A stretch of 64,000 nucleotides of DNA from Pirellulales bacterium. GTDB taxonomy: Bacteria > Planctomycetota > Planctomycetia > Pirellulales > Thermoguttaceae. The notes under the pieces were generated by a model, which saw nothing but the letters and a program-made list of their open reading frames with translations, searched no databases and was not told where the DNA came from. The stretch is taken from assembly GCA_020846145.1 (NCBI GenBank), contig JADLEL010000049.1, positions 29,642 through 93,641 on the forward strand, in the 5' to 3' direction. Below, in pieces: positions 1 to 7,973 of the stretch. The translations under genes were made by a program, and so were the position numbers. Numbering within the stretch: position 1 is the stretch's first letter; each line of letters begins with the position of its first letter.

Positions 1-2
1 CC

Positions 3-593
3 GAGGGCGAGTTGGCCGCGCAAATCAAGAGCCGCATCGCCGTATGCACGATGATCGTCGATGGGCAGGCGAAGATCGCCAAACAGATGGAAGAAATCGA
101 GAAGGCCGAGGGCCTCGACCGCGCGAAGCTCCTGGACGCGTTGATCCAAGCCAACACCCGGCTGCAAATGTACGGCGCGGCCAAGGCGACGCCCGCCGAA
201 GTCGCCAAGTGGACGGCGGAAATCGTCGATCTGGACGCCGACAACGGGGCCGGCCTGAAGGGCAAATACGAATTCACCAAGTTCCTCGGCGAGGCCACCG
301 CCCTGGCCCGCGAAAAGAAATTCGAGGAAGGCCTGGCGGCCATCGACAAGGCGCTCGCGCTGGCCGACATTACTCCCCAAAAAACGCAGGAGGGCTTGAT
401 GGCGAAAGGGCTCAATTACCTCATGCAGAAGGACTTCGACAAGGGCCTCGACTGCTTCAAGCAAGCCCTGGATGCCGCACCGCAAGGCTCCCGCGCCTCC
501 TTGATCAAAATGTACATGTCCACCGCCGAGCGGATGAAAAAAGCCGCCGAACAACCCAAAAAGGACGACTCGAAACCAAATGCCACGCTCTAG
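3..593 (+). CDS. TPR-containing protein, C-terminal part (5' end outside window)
   Basis: The frame is open to the left edge of the window, so this is the last 197 codons of a longer gene. The visible part is helical. From about residue 110 it reads as tetratricopeptide-like repeats (alternating small and aromatic residues, as in 'GLNYLMQKDFDKGLDCFKQAL'), which usually serve protein-protein interaction. The tail is lysine-rich and charged. No catalytic motif is seen and the N-terminal domain is unknown. A strong intrinsic terminator follows 58 bases after the stop, so the transcript probably ends here. The TPR call is a pattern judgement; no specific function can be given. Confidence 0.6.
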   Translation, partial: EGELAAQIKSRIAVCTMIVDGQAKIAKQMEEIEKAEGLDRAKLLDALIQANTRLQMYGAAKATPAEVAKWTAEIVDLDADNGAGLKGKYEFTKFLGEATALAREKKFEEGLAAIDKALALADITPQKTQEGLMAKGLNYLMQKDFDKGLDCFKQALDAAPQGSRASLIKMYMSTAERMKKAAEQPKKDDSKPNATL

Positions 594-650
594 CGCGTTG
601 CCGCCGATCTAGCCCTCCGCGAAAGCGCCGGGGGCCGAAAACCGTTTTTT

Positions 651-692
651 CCTTGCTCCCGCGCACGACGCGCGGGAGCAAGGATATTTTTT
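651..692 (+). terminator. Intrinsic terminator after the TPR gene
   Basis: A perfect 13-bp stem (651-663 pairing with 671-683, extendable by one pair) is followed by a T-rich run at 685-692. It lies between the stop at 593 and the hemG start at 717, so hemG needs its own promoter. Confidence 0.8.
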
Positions 693-716
693 TACTCATC
701 GCCCCGAGAGAGGAAA

Positions 717-2141
717 ATGTCCCAGCTAAACAACCAGCCGCCGCGGATCGCGATCGTCGGCGGCGGCATCGCCGGCTTGGCGGCGGCGCATCGGGCCGTG
801 GAATTGAGGCCCGATTGCGCGGTCGCGCTCTTCGAGGCCGGGCCGCGAGTGGGCGGCGTGCTCTCGACCGTCGAGCGCGACGGCTTTCAAGTCGAACGCA
901 GCGCGGACAATTTCATCACGACCATTCCCTGGGGCATCGACCTTTGCAAGCGGCTGGGTTTGGAGGATCGGCTCATTCAGACGAATCCGGCCTATCGGCG
1001 GACGTTCGTGGTCCGCCGCGGACGCCTGCACCGCCTGCCGGACGGCTTTTTGATGATGGCCCCCACGCAGATGTGGCCGCTGGCCGTTACGCCGGTATTA
1101 AGTCCGCTGGGGAAGCTGCGTTCGGCGTTCGAATACTTCATTCCGCCGCGGCAGAGCGAGGAAGACGAGAGCATGGCCGCGTTCGTCCGCCGCCGCTTGG
1201 GCCGCGAGGCGTTCGACCGGCTGGTCGAGCCGCTGGTAAGCGCGGTCTATGCCGCCGATTTGGAGCGGTTGAGCCTGCTGGCCACGCTGCCGCGCTTCCG
1301 CGAGATGGAACGCGAGCACGGCAGCCTGATCCGGGCGATGCGGCGGCAGATGAAGGCGAGACCCAAGGGCGCTTCGGAAAGCGGCGCGCGCTACAGCATG
1401 TTCGTTACGCTCCGCGATGGATTGACGAGCATGGTGGAGGCGATTGCCGCCAAATTGCCGCCGGACTGCGTGCGGTTGAATACGACGGTGGAAAGGATCG
1501 AACGGGAGGGGAACGCTTGGAAGATTGAGACAAAAAGCCCTCACCCAAAAGAAGAAGGAGGCTATGACGCGATCATTCTCGCCACTCCTTCGCCGGTTGC
1601 GGCCAAACTGCTCGCGCCGCTCGACGCGGCCTTGGCGGCGGAGTTGGCGGCGATCGAGCACTCCGGCACGGCGATCGTATCGCTGGGTTACGACGACCGG
1701 CAAATCGGCCATCCGCTGGACGGGATGGGGGCGGTGGTGCCGGCCGTCGAACGCAGCCCGATCTTGGCCGTCAGTTTCAGCAGCCGGAAATACGAGCATC
1801 GCGCACCCGATGGAAAATCGTTGCTGCGCGTTTTCGTAGGGGGAGCGCGGCGGCCGGACCTCGCCGAAATGCCCGACGGCGAACTTCTGCCGCTGGTGCG
1901 GGAGCATACGGAAAAGCTGCTCCAGATTCGCGGCGAGCCGGCGTTCGTCGATATCGCCCATTGGCCCGGCACCATGCCGCAGTATCACGTGGGGCATAAA
2001 GAGCGGGTGGCGCGGCTTCGGGCGATGCTGGCGGAACTGCCCCGCCTCGAGCTTGCCGGCAACGCCTACGCGGGCGTCGGCATTCCCGACTGCATCCACG
2101 GCGGCGAATTGGCGGCGGAGCGTATTTTGAAGTGCTTCTGA
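717..2141 (+). CDS. hemG: Protoporphyrinogen oxidase (HemY-type, oxygen-dependent)
   Basis: FAD enzyme that oxidises (copro)protoporphyrinogen to the porphyrin late in haem synthesis. The length of 474 aa is normal for this family. The N-terminal dinucleotide-binding motif IVGGGIAGLAAA is at residues 13-24, followed by 'EAGPRVGGVLSTVERDGF', typical of the monoamine-oxidase/PPO fold. The FAD-contacting C-terminal motif GNAYAGVGIPDCIHGG lies near residue 450. ATG 717 has a purine-rich AGAGGAAA just upstream. The gene converges on the cytidylate-kinase-like gene 83 bases away. Other haem genes are not in the window. NCBI uses hemG for this family and Bacillus literature uses hemY; protoporphyrinogen versus coproporphyrinogen preference cannot be read from the sequence. 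Confidence 0.9.
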   Translation: MSQLNNQPPRIAIVGGGIAGLAAAHRAVELRPDCAVALFEAGPRVGGVLSTVERDGFQVERSADNFITTIPWGIDLCKRLGLEDRLIQTNPAYRRTFVVRRGRLHRLPDGFLMMAPTQMWPLAVTPVLSPLGKLRSAFEYFIPPRQSEEDESMAAFVRRRLGREAFDRLVEPLVSAVYAADLERLSLLATLPRFREMEREHGSLIRAMRRQMKARPKGASESGARYSMFVTLRDGLTSMVEAIAAKLPPDCVRLNTTVERIEREGNAWKIETKSPHPKEEGGYDAIILATPSPVAAKLLAPLDAALAAELAAIEHSGTAIVSLGYDDRQIGHPLDGMGAVVPAVERSPILAVSFSSRKYEHRAPDGKSLLRVFVGGARRPDLAEMPDGELLPLVREHTEKLLQIRGEPAFVDIAHWPGTMPQYHVGHKERVARLRAMLAELPRLELAGNAYAGVGIPDCIHGGELAAERILKCF

Positions 2142-2224
2142 CGGGAAGGGGAGATAACCGGGGCCGGGGGCGGCCCGGCTCGCGGCACGTTTTTCGCAGT
2201 CGAACGCTTCGATCCGATGCCCGT

Positions 2225-3040
2225 TCACCAGTACCAATCGGTTCCCATTCCCACTTCGCAGCGCAGGTTTATCACTCCTTCCACTTGCCGGGCCGTCTCG
2301 GCGATGGTCTCGATGGTCTTGCTCGATCCGACATTGCCGACGATGCGAACGTCTCCGCCGTCGGCCGTTACTTCGAGGCTCGCGCTGCGGGTGGATGGAT
2401 TTTTTGCCATGGCGGCCCAAACCCGGCAACCGAGGATGGCGTCGTCGAGCGCTTTGCGGCTGGCTTCGGTGGGCCGGAAATTCTCCAGATCGAGCATCCG
2501 CGCGAGCGTTTCGCATGCACCGGCGACGGTGATCCGCTCCAGGTTCAAAATGACGTCGTATTGGCCGACTTCGTCCCAGTTCACGCCGTAGAGGGCCTTG
2601 GTCCATTTGCCGCGCTCCTTATCGGCGTTTTGGATGTGGGCGGCGGCCTGTTTCCGGTCCAGCTTGTTCTGCTCCATGGCGGCTCGAATCCGCTGTTCCA
2701 TATCCGCAATCACGCGGACGCGCATCGCGTGCGAAATGCCCGCGAGCAACAGGTGCCCCACGTTGCCGTGATAGATCAAATTCCCTTGCCGGACGTGCTT
2801 GAAGAGCATGACGGTTACGCACTTCACGTAAACCAAGCGTTTTCCCAGGACTTGTTGCCATGCGGGCGGCGACTGATTCAGGGCGTCGGCCAATACCTTT
2901 TCGGAGATGCCATATTCTTCGGCCGTTTGGAGCAGCAATTGCTCCCGGCCGAGCACGGGATAATCGAGGCGCCGGCCCAACTGTTCGGCCACGGCCTTGC
3001 CGCCGGAATGCGATCCGCGGCTAATGGTGACGATACCCAT
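2225..3040 (-). CDS. Cytidylate kinase-like protein with C-terminal BON domain
   Basis: 271 aa. The N-terminus 'IVTISRGSHSGGK' (K15) is the degenerate P-loop of the cytidylate-kinase-like family (Pfam Cytidylate_kin2), so an ATP-dependent phosphotransfer is likely but the substrate is unknown. Residues about 40-200 are helical and rich in charged residues, as in that family. The last 50 residues ('GDVRIVGNVGSSKTIETIAE' onward) look like a BON domain, a small fold usually found in periplasmic or membrane-associated proteins, which is an unusual partner for a nucleotide kinase. It is convergent with hemG. Downstream of its own start lies a repeat-filled spacer. Kinase-like assignment is fairly sure; BON is moderately sure. 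Confidence 0.75.
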   Translation of the reverse strand: MGIVTISRGSHSGGKAVAEQLGRRLDYPVLGREQLLLQTAEEYGISEKVLADALNQSPPAWQQVLGKRLVYVKCVTVMLFKHVRQGNLIYHGNVGHLLLAGISHAMRVRVIADMEQRIRAAMEQNKLDRKQAAAHIQNADKERGKWTKALYGVNWDEVGQYDVILNLERITVAGACETLARMLDLENFRPTEASRKALDDAILGCRVWAAMAKNPSTRSASLEVTADGGDVRIVGNVGSSKTIETIAETARQVEGVINLRCEVGMGTDWYW

Positions 3041-3110
3041 GAATACCTCTCTGGGATGGGGGAAAAGGGGGATGCACGCGACGGGATGTTTCCGCGACTT
3101 AACCGCTTAG

Positions 3111-3210
3111 GCGCTGTCCGACAATAAACTACCGAATTCCAATGTAGTAGGCACACTCCGTGTGCCGTAATTCGTGGACGGCACACGGAGTGTGCCTACT
3201 ACGATTCCGG
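3111..3210 (-). repeat. REPIN-type element B, copy 1 (one end missing)
   Basis: Outer end GCGCTGTCCGACAATAA at 3111-3127, then an inverted pair of GTAGTAGG-footed hairpins (GGCACAC/GTGTGCC). It ends at ATTCCGG where copies 2 and 3 continue to a second outer end, so this copy is truncated where it meets the element at 3214. Confidence 0.8.
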
Positions 3211-3213
3211 TAC

Positions 3214-3317
3214 GCGGCGCGAGGGGGACAGTCCCATTTTCGCGGCGATTAAGCATTTTTACGGCACCATCATCTTTTGCGCCGCGAAAATCGGGACAGT
3301 CCCCTGTGAACGGTTAC
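3214..3317 (+). mobile_element. IS66-type small element A, right half only
   Basis: Matches the right 104 bases of the 205-bp element at 9391-9595: inverted arms around GGGACAGTCCC, ending in GTGAACGGTTAC. The left half and the GTAAGCGTTCAC end are missing. Confidence 0.75.
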
Positions 3318-3435
3318 ACCGCTTATTATTCACGGAAATTTGATCTCGATCAAGCTAGGTGTGCCCGATATCGAGTATAATATCCGATATTCATCGTTCG
3401 TTCGACGTAGCGTATTCCTTTTCCGCGGCGCATTT

Positions 3436-4026
3436 ATGATTATTTCGGCGGTAATACTGGCGGGAGGACAAGCGCGGCGATACGGCGGCATCGCCAAGGG
3501 GTTGATTCCCTGCCCGAACGGCCGGACGATCCTCGCGCGGTTGATCGACGAGATCGAAACGGCGGAAATTCCGACGACGGCGATTTCCGCCAACGAGCCG
3601 CTTCCCTATCTGCCGTTCGGAAAACCGGTGATTGCCGATTTGCGGCCGGGGCGGGGTCCGCTGGGGGGCATCGAAGCGGCGTTAAACTTTTATTCGCAAC
3701 TCCGACCGCAGGGCGTCTTGATTCTTCCCTGCGATCTGCCCGGCATTTCCCATCGGGAGATCGTTCGCCTGCGGGATGCGTTTTGCCGCGGCGGCGCGCG
3801 GGTGGTCGTCGCGGAAACGGAAGATCGGCAATGGCATCCCTTGTGCGCCGTCGTGCGGCCGGATATTCTCTCCGAGTTGCAATGCGCGCTGGATGAGGAC
3901 CGCCGCGAGGTCAAGCGGTTGTGGGGGGACCTCGGCGCGATCGGCGTCGGTTTTGCGGATTCCCGCCCGTTCTTGAACGTCAACGGCCCGGAAGACCTGC
4001 AACGGTGGCGGGAGGACGCGGCATGA
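3436..4026 (+). CDS. mobA: Molybdenum cofactor guanylyltransferase
   Basis: 196 aa, normal for MobA. It transfers GMP from GTP to molybdopterin to make the bis-MGD type cofactor. The N-terminal NTP-binding signature VILAGGQARRYGG is at residues 5-17, with K/R residues following; 'LPCDLPGIS' contains the metal-binding aspartate; 'FLNVNGPEDL' near the C-terminus is the conserved N-x-N/T-pE motif. ATG 3436 is chosen over an upstream TTG at 3340 because the family begins right at this methionine. Its stop overlaps the moaA start (ATGA at 4023-4026), so the two are translationally coupled. NTP-transferase relatives exist, but the moaA neighbour supports MobA. Confidence 0.88.
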   Translation: MIISAVILAGGQARRYGGIAKGLIPCPNGRTILARLIDEIETAEIPTTAISANEPLPYLPFGKPVIADLRPGRGPLGGIEAALNFYSQLRPQGVLILPCDLPGISHREIVRLRDAFCRGGARVVVAETEDRQWHPLCAVVRPDILSELQCALDEDRREVKRLWGDLGAIGVGFADSRPFLNVNGPEDLQRWREDAA

Positions 4027-4892
4027 CGCATTCTACTTTCTCTTCGTGCCGGAGCGCGGCGGTCGGTGCGCAGCTTGCGGAAAAGGGGCCGCTGGTTGAC
4101 GGGTACGGCCGCGTCTTGGATTATTTGCGGATTTCCGTCACCGATCGCTGCAACTTGCGCTGCCGCTATTGCATGACGGAGGAGGGCGTGCCGCCGTTGC
4201 CGCACGAGGCGATTTTGTCGTACGAGGAGATTGCGCAGGTGGCGCGGGCCGCCGCGCGGCGGGGCGTTAAAAAATTGCGGATCACCGGCGGCGAGCCTTT
4301 GGTCCGCCGGGAAATCGAAACCCTGGTGCGGATGCTCGCCGCCATCGAAGGCATTATCGATCTGGCCATGACCACCAACGGCATATTGCTCGAACGGCTC
4401 GCCTCGGCGCTCGCCGCCGCCGGTTTGCGGCGCGTGAACGTGAGCGTCGATACCGTCGATCCCCGGCGGTTTGCGGAAATCACGCGCGGGGGCGATATTC
4501 GGAAACTCTTCGCGGGCATCGACGCCGCGCGATCCGCCGGCCTGCATCCCGTCAAGCTCAACTGCGTCGCGACGGAGTATTCCACGCCGTCCGATCTGGC
4601 GGGCGTGAAGGCGTACGCCGCGTCGGAGAAGCTCGACGTGCGGTTCATCCGCCAGATGCACTTGCCGTCGGGCGCGTTTTCGGCGGTCGAGGGGGGCGGC
4701 GGGGGCGATTGCCCGCGCTGCAATCGGCTGCGGCTTTCCAGCGATGGATTGCTGCGCCCCTGCTTGTTTTCCGATTTGGGTTTCAGCGTGCGGGAATTGG
4801 GAGCCGAAGAGGCCCTGCGCCGGGCGACGGCCGGAAAACCGCGCGCCGGCACCCGCTGCACGAGCCATCCCATGCACCGCATCGGCGGTTGA
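4023..4892 (+). CDS. moaA: GTP 3',8-cyclase MoaA (radical SAM)
   Basis: First step of molybdopterin synthesis. The radical-SAM cluster motif C43-x3-C47-x2-C50 is in 'DRCNLRCRYC', followed by 'LRITGGEPLVRR'. The second cluster ligands are C230-x2-C233-x13-C247 ('CPRCNRLRLSSDGLLRPC'). The protein ends in the Gly-Gly needed by MoaA. At 289 aa it is about 40 residues shorter than usual; the shortening lies between the barrel and the second cluster, where a glycine run (VEGGGGGD) replaces the usual linker. ATG 4023 overlaps the mobA stop. No moaC, moaE, moeA or molybdoenzyme is in the window. Confidence 0.9.
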   Translation: MTHSTFSSCRSAAVGAQLAEKGPLVDGYGRVLDYLRISVTDRCNLRCRYCMTEEGVPPLPHEAILSYEEIAQVARAAARRGVKKLRITGGEPLVRREIETLVRMLAAIEGIIDLAMTTNGILLERLASALAAAGLRRVNVSVDTVDPRRFAEITRGGDIRKLFAGIDAARSAGLHPVKLNCVATEYSTPSDLAGVKAYAASEKLDVRFIRQMHLPSGAFSAVEGGGGGDCPRCNRLRLSSDGLLRPCLFSDLGFSVRELGAEEALRRATAGKPRAGTRCTSHPMHRIGG

Positions 4893-4905
4893 TTTATGCC
4901 CTCGC

Positions 4906-5135
4906 GCGGCGCGAGGGGGACAGTCCCATTTTCGCGGCGATTAAGGCGTTGCCCGACAATAAGTTGCCGGAATCGTAGTAGGCACACTCCGTGTGCCGTC
5001 CGTGAATTACGGCACACGGAGTGTGCCTACTACATAGGAATTCGGTAGTTTATTGTCGGACAGCGATTAAGCACTTTTACGGCATCATCATCTTTTGCGC
5101 CGCGAAAATCGGGACAGTCCCCTGTGAACGGTTAC
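4906..5135 (+). mobile_element. IS66-type small element A, right half, interrupted by element B
   Basis: The two arms of element A (GGGACAGTCCC near 4918 and near 5113, end GTGAACGGTTAC at 5135) are split by element B at 4946-5064. The host sequence GATTAAG is present on both sides of B (4939-4945 and 5065-5071). Confidence 0.85.
4946..5064 (+). mobile_element. REPIN-type element B, copy 2, nested in element A
   Basis: Outer inverted ends GCGTTGCCCGACAATAA and TTATTGTCGGACAGC enclose two inverted hairpins with GTAG feet (4975-5033). It is inserted in element A with a 7-bp duplication GATTAAG, so it moved after element A had arrived. Confidence 0.85.
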
Positions 5136-5137
5136 CT

Positions 5138-6250
5138 TCATTTTTTCGGCGGCGAGAGGATTAACTTCATGCGATCGGCCACCGATTCCAATTCCTTGTG
5201 CTTGTAACCGCCGGGCTGGTCCTGGTACCAATAATGCACTGTGGCGTAATCGACCCAACTGCCGCCTTCGGCCGCGATTTTGCTCAATTTCGCGGCTTCA
5301 CTCTTGAAACAGCCTTCCGTGGACCAATCGATGGTCCAGCGCAGGGATTTGTTGAAGCGGATGGGCTGATGGTCGTGGAAGCGATAGATCGAGAGTTTCG
5401 ACGGCCCGGCGGATTGCACGAGAGGCATTCCGGCGCGCAATCCGGCGAACGTGGTTTGGAATCCCCAACTGAAGGTGAAGGAATCTTCCGAACCCAGGTA
5501 GTCGATGGCGCGTTTTTGGCCGTCGATATCCACCTCGTTGTTGCCTTCCATGACGTAATTGAAATCCTTGTAGAGCGGCTCCTCGGTAACGACGCTGAAT
5601 TGCCGGCCGATCAACTGCCCGCTGCCCAATAGTTCCAAGAAGGTCTCCGCCGTTTTTGGCCCCAGTTGAAAGCACTTCCTCTGATAGGTGGCGTGGAAGT
5701 AGCCGTATTCCTTTTTCCAGGCGGGCAACTTCTCCCATTCCACGAAGCTGTAGTTGGAAAAATTCTTGTCGGTGTCGTTGCGGAGGAAAATCTTGGCGCG
5801 TTTTTGGAAGGGCATGGGGAAGTAAGCGTTATAGCTGCCCGGCGCGCATTCGATGAAATTCGTGGAAAAATTCATGCTGCCGCCGTTGCAGCCGTCGCCG
5901 AAGAAATCGGCCAACGGGCAATGGACGGCCGGTTCGGCGGCGTCGTCGAAATAGATCACCAGCACCACGCCGCGAGCGGAAAGTTCCCGCTGGTGGTGCC
6001 GCGTGGTATGGATGGCGCGGATTACGCCCGGCCCTTCCAGATCGGCCATCAACATGCTTTTTTTCGCGTCCAGAGTCGGCAGGTGGGGGTAGCGATCGGC
6101 GGTCCAGCCGGCGTTGGCGAAACCGGCCCGCGACTGCGGGCGAATGGCGGCCAACTCCAGGAGTTGATCCTGGGCGGAGGCCCAATCCGAAATTGCAATT
6201 CCTCCCCAAACGAATAGCGCCGGCAAAAGAACTCGAAACCGCAGCATCAT
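5138..6250 (-). CDS. DUF2961 (GH172-type) secreted protein
   Basis: 370 aa. A signal peptide with a hydrophobic core (LLPALFVWGGIAI) ends at ASA-Q. The body has DUF2961 features: 'MLMADLEGPGVIRAIHTT', 'EPAVHCPLADFFGDG', and a C-terminal beta-sandwich half. DUF2961 is now classed as glycoside hydrolase family GH172; characterised members act on fructofuranose or arabinofuranose residues. The substrate here is unknown. Length matches a single-domain GH172 protein. It is transcribed toward the moaA repeat spacer, and the stop is just past the end of element A. A second, larger paralogue lies at 52144-54180. Confidence 0.8.
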   Translation of the reverse strand: MMLRFRVLLPALFVWGGIAISDWASAQDQLLELAAIRPQSRAGFANAGWTADRYPHLPTLDAKKSMLMADLEGPGVIRAIHTTRHHQRELSARGVVLVIYFDDAAEPAVHCPLADFFGDGCNGGSMNFSTNFIECAPGSYNAYFPMPFQKRAKIFLRNDTDKNFSNYSFVEWEKLPAWKKEYGYFHATYQRKCFQLGPKTAETFLELLGSGQLIGRQFSVVTEEPLYKDFNYVMEGNNEVDIDGQKRAIDYLGSEDSFTFSWGFQTTFAGLRAGMPLVQSAGPSKLSIYRFHDHQPIRFNKSLRWTIDWSTEGCFKSEAAKLSKIAAEGGSWVDYATVHYWYQDQPGGYKHKELESVADRMKLILSPPKK

Positions 6251-6596
6251 TTTTTTTCTCCTTGCGTGAATTTATGTTGTTCGGAACAAATCCGACGCCT
6301 GCAAGTATAACAATTGCAAAAGGAATCGTAAATTCCGACTATCGCGCGAGGGCGTCTTTCCGTATTCCCATTGTAGTTGGAATTAATTCCCGATTGGATT
6401 GCCCTTGCCGGTTTGCGGGAGCGGCGAAAAACGCTTGATTTTAGGCGTTTTTTACGATCGGGGATTTTTTCCTTCAGGCTTTACAAGCGGATTATGAGGT
6501 ATTTCGGGGATTTTGCGAGAGCGGGATAGCGAATTCTTCGAGAAAAACGCGGTTTTTCGGGGCGAGTTTTTGCCGATTTGGATTTTGAGGCTTAGA

Positions 6597-6634
6597 AGGA
6601 AGGGGGAAGGCGGAAGGCGGAAGGCGGAAGGGGG
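6597..6634. repeat. Heptamer array (GGAAGGC/GGAAGGG)
   Basis: Five consecutive period-7 units of GGAAGGC or GGAAGGG. The same unit family recurs at 48795-48825. Confidence 0.8.
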
Positions 6635-6955
6635 CGGTGGTTGAAGTTTAGAAGATTCATCGATTATCGGCAAGGCATGATTTCAAGGAGGGTTGGCGTC
6701 GAGGAATGGCGTCGCAATGCGGATTACTGTAACTATGTATATATAGGAGAGGGCGGCTTTTTTCAAGAAAAGAAATGTTGGATTGCATCGCAAGGCGTTG
6801 CGGGGCAGGCATTTGGGACGTAGAATAATTGGACCGGTTGGGTGATGATTTTCGGCGGGAACCGGGAAAACCGGTTGATTGATTCTGGTCCAAGTGCGGC
6901 ACTGCTGGACGAGCCGGCAATGGCGCCCGGCATTACCCCGCCGATTTTCAGTCGC

Positions 6956-6985
6956 CATCCCCTATCCCCCATCCCCTAATCCCTC
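6956..6985. repeat. Short heptamer array (CCCCTAT type) at a start codon
   Basis: About four degenerate units of CCTATCC, CCCATCC and CCTAATC that end only three bases before the ATG at 6989, in the position where a ribosome-binding site would be expected. Confidence 0.65.
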
Positions 6986-6988
6986 CCG

Positions 6989-7837
6989 ATGTTTTTCGGC
7001 TATAACACCAACGGCTTCGCGGATCACGATCTGTTCGACGCGGTGGAGATATTGGCCGAGTTGGGCTATCGGGGCGTGGCGATTACGATCGATCGCGGGG
7101 TGCTTTCGCCGCTCGAGGAGAGACATGGGGAGCAGATCGGGCGGCTGGGCGAAATGTTGGAGCTTTATGAGATGCAGTCGGTGATCGAGACCGGCGCGCG
7201 GTATCTGCTCGATCCGTGGCGGAAGCACGAACCGACGCTGATCTCCGCGGTTCCCGACTTGAGAATCAAATTTTACCGCTACGCCATCGAATGCGCCCGC
7301 CTTTTGGGGAGCGATTGCGTCTCGATCTGGTCGGGCGCGATCCGCGACGGCATTACCGAGGCGCAGGCCTTCGAGCGATTAGCGGCCCGGTTGCCGGGGA
7401 TTCTCGATTTCGCCGCCGAAAAGAACGTGCCGCTGGCATTCGAGCCGGAGCCGGGCATGCTCATCGATTCGACGGCGGCCTTCGAGCGATTGGCGGAGCG
7501 AGTCGCGCATCCGAATTTGCGATTGACGCTCGATATCGGCCATTTGCAATGCCAGGGCGAAACGCCGATCGCGGCGGTGATTCGCCGGTTCGCGCCGCGG
7601 CTGGCGAACGTGCATCTCGACGACATGCGGCGGGGCGTCCACGAGCATTTGATGTTCGGCGAGGGGGAGATCGAATTTCCGCCCGTGTTGCACGCGCTTG
7701 CCGAATGCGGTTATACTAACGGAGTTTACGTCGAACTCGGCCGCCACAGCCGCGAAGCGCCGGAAGCGGCGCGGAGGGCGATGGAGTTTTTTGGTAAGTT
7801 GGGTCTTAGGTCTTGGGACTTGGGTCTTAGGTCTTAG
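6989..7837 (+). CDS. Sugar phosphate isomerase/epimerase (TIM barrel, xylose-isomerase-like)
   Basis: 282 aa TIM-barrel of the AP-endonuclease-2/xylose-isomerase-like family. It begins 'FFGYNTNGFADHDLFDAVEI' and has the metal-ligand strands 'LAFEPEPGM' (E), 'LRLTLDIGHLQCQ' (D, H), 'NVHLDDMRRG' (H, D) and 'FGEGEIEF'. The substrate is unknown. No Shine-Dalgarno is seen; a heptamer array lies immediately 5'. The last dozen residues (LGLRSWDLGLRS) are encoded by a GGTCTTA heptamer array which also supplies the stop codon, so the native C-terminus has probably been replaced or extended. It is followed in the same direction by the phosphatase-superfamily gene; such pairs occur in eboABCDEF-like clusters, but no other ebo gene is seen. 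Confidence 0.8.
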   Translation: MFFGYNTNGFADHDLFDAVEILAELGYRGVAITIDRGVLSPLEERHGEQIGRLGEMLELYEMQSVIETGARYLLDPWRKHEPTLISAVPDLRIKFYRYAIECARLLGSDCVSIWSGAIRDGITEAQAFERLAARLPGILDFAAEKNVPLAFEPEPGMLIDSTAAFERLAERVAHPNLRLTLDIGHLQCQGETPIAAVIRRFAPRLANVHLDDMRRGVHEHLMFGEGEIEFPPVLHALAECGYTNGVYVELGRHSREAPEAARRAMEFFGKLGLRSWDLGLRS

Positions 7838-7970
7838 TGAATCGCTAACATCTGAAATTCAAAATTTGAAATTCAAAATTTGAAATCCAAAATTTGAAAT
7901 CCAAAATTTGAAATAAAAAATTTAAGACCCAAGACCATTCATCCTTCAACATTCATCCTTCATCCTTCCT
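7799..7970. repeat. Composite of three heptamer arrays filling an intergenic spacer
   Basis: GGTCTTA/GGACTTG units (7799-7836), AAATTTG/AAATCCA units (7854-7921), a reverse piece AAGACCCAAGACC (7923-7935) complementary to the first array, and CATTCAT/CCTTCAT units (7936-7970). All have a 7-bp period. The spacer is almost entirely repeat, from inside the upstream stop to 3 bases before the downstream ATG. Confidence 0.8.
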
Positions 7971-7973
7971 TCG

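Larger units (their letters stand above)
3041..3435. other. Repeat-filled divergent spacer
   Basis: No gene is supported. The spacer between two divergent genes holds a truncated REPIN-type element (3111-3210) abutting the right half of the IS66-type small element (3214-3317), then an AT-rich stretch 3318-3435 that probably carries the mobA promoter. Confidence 0.6.
6251..6988. other. Divergent spacer without a supported gene
   Basis: AT-richer than its neighbours and lacking a convincing ORF. It carries a GGAAGGC heptamer array (6597-6634) and a short CCCCTAT-type array (6956-6985) touching the start of the next gene. Promoters for both flanking genes must lie here, but none is clear enough to mark. 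Confidence 0.5.

Noticed and set aside
4023..4892. moaA as a truncated pseudogene
   Set aside because: Both Fe-S motifs and the terminal Gly-Gly are present and the frame is intact, so it is treated as functional.
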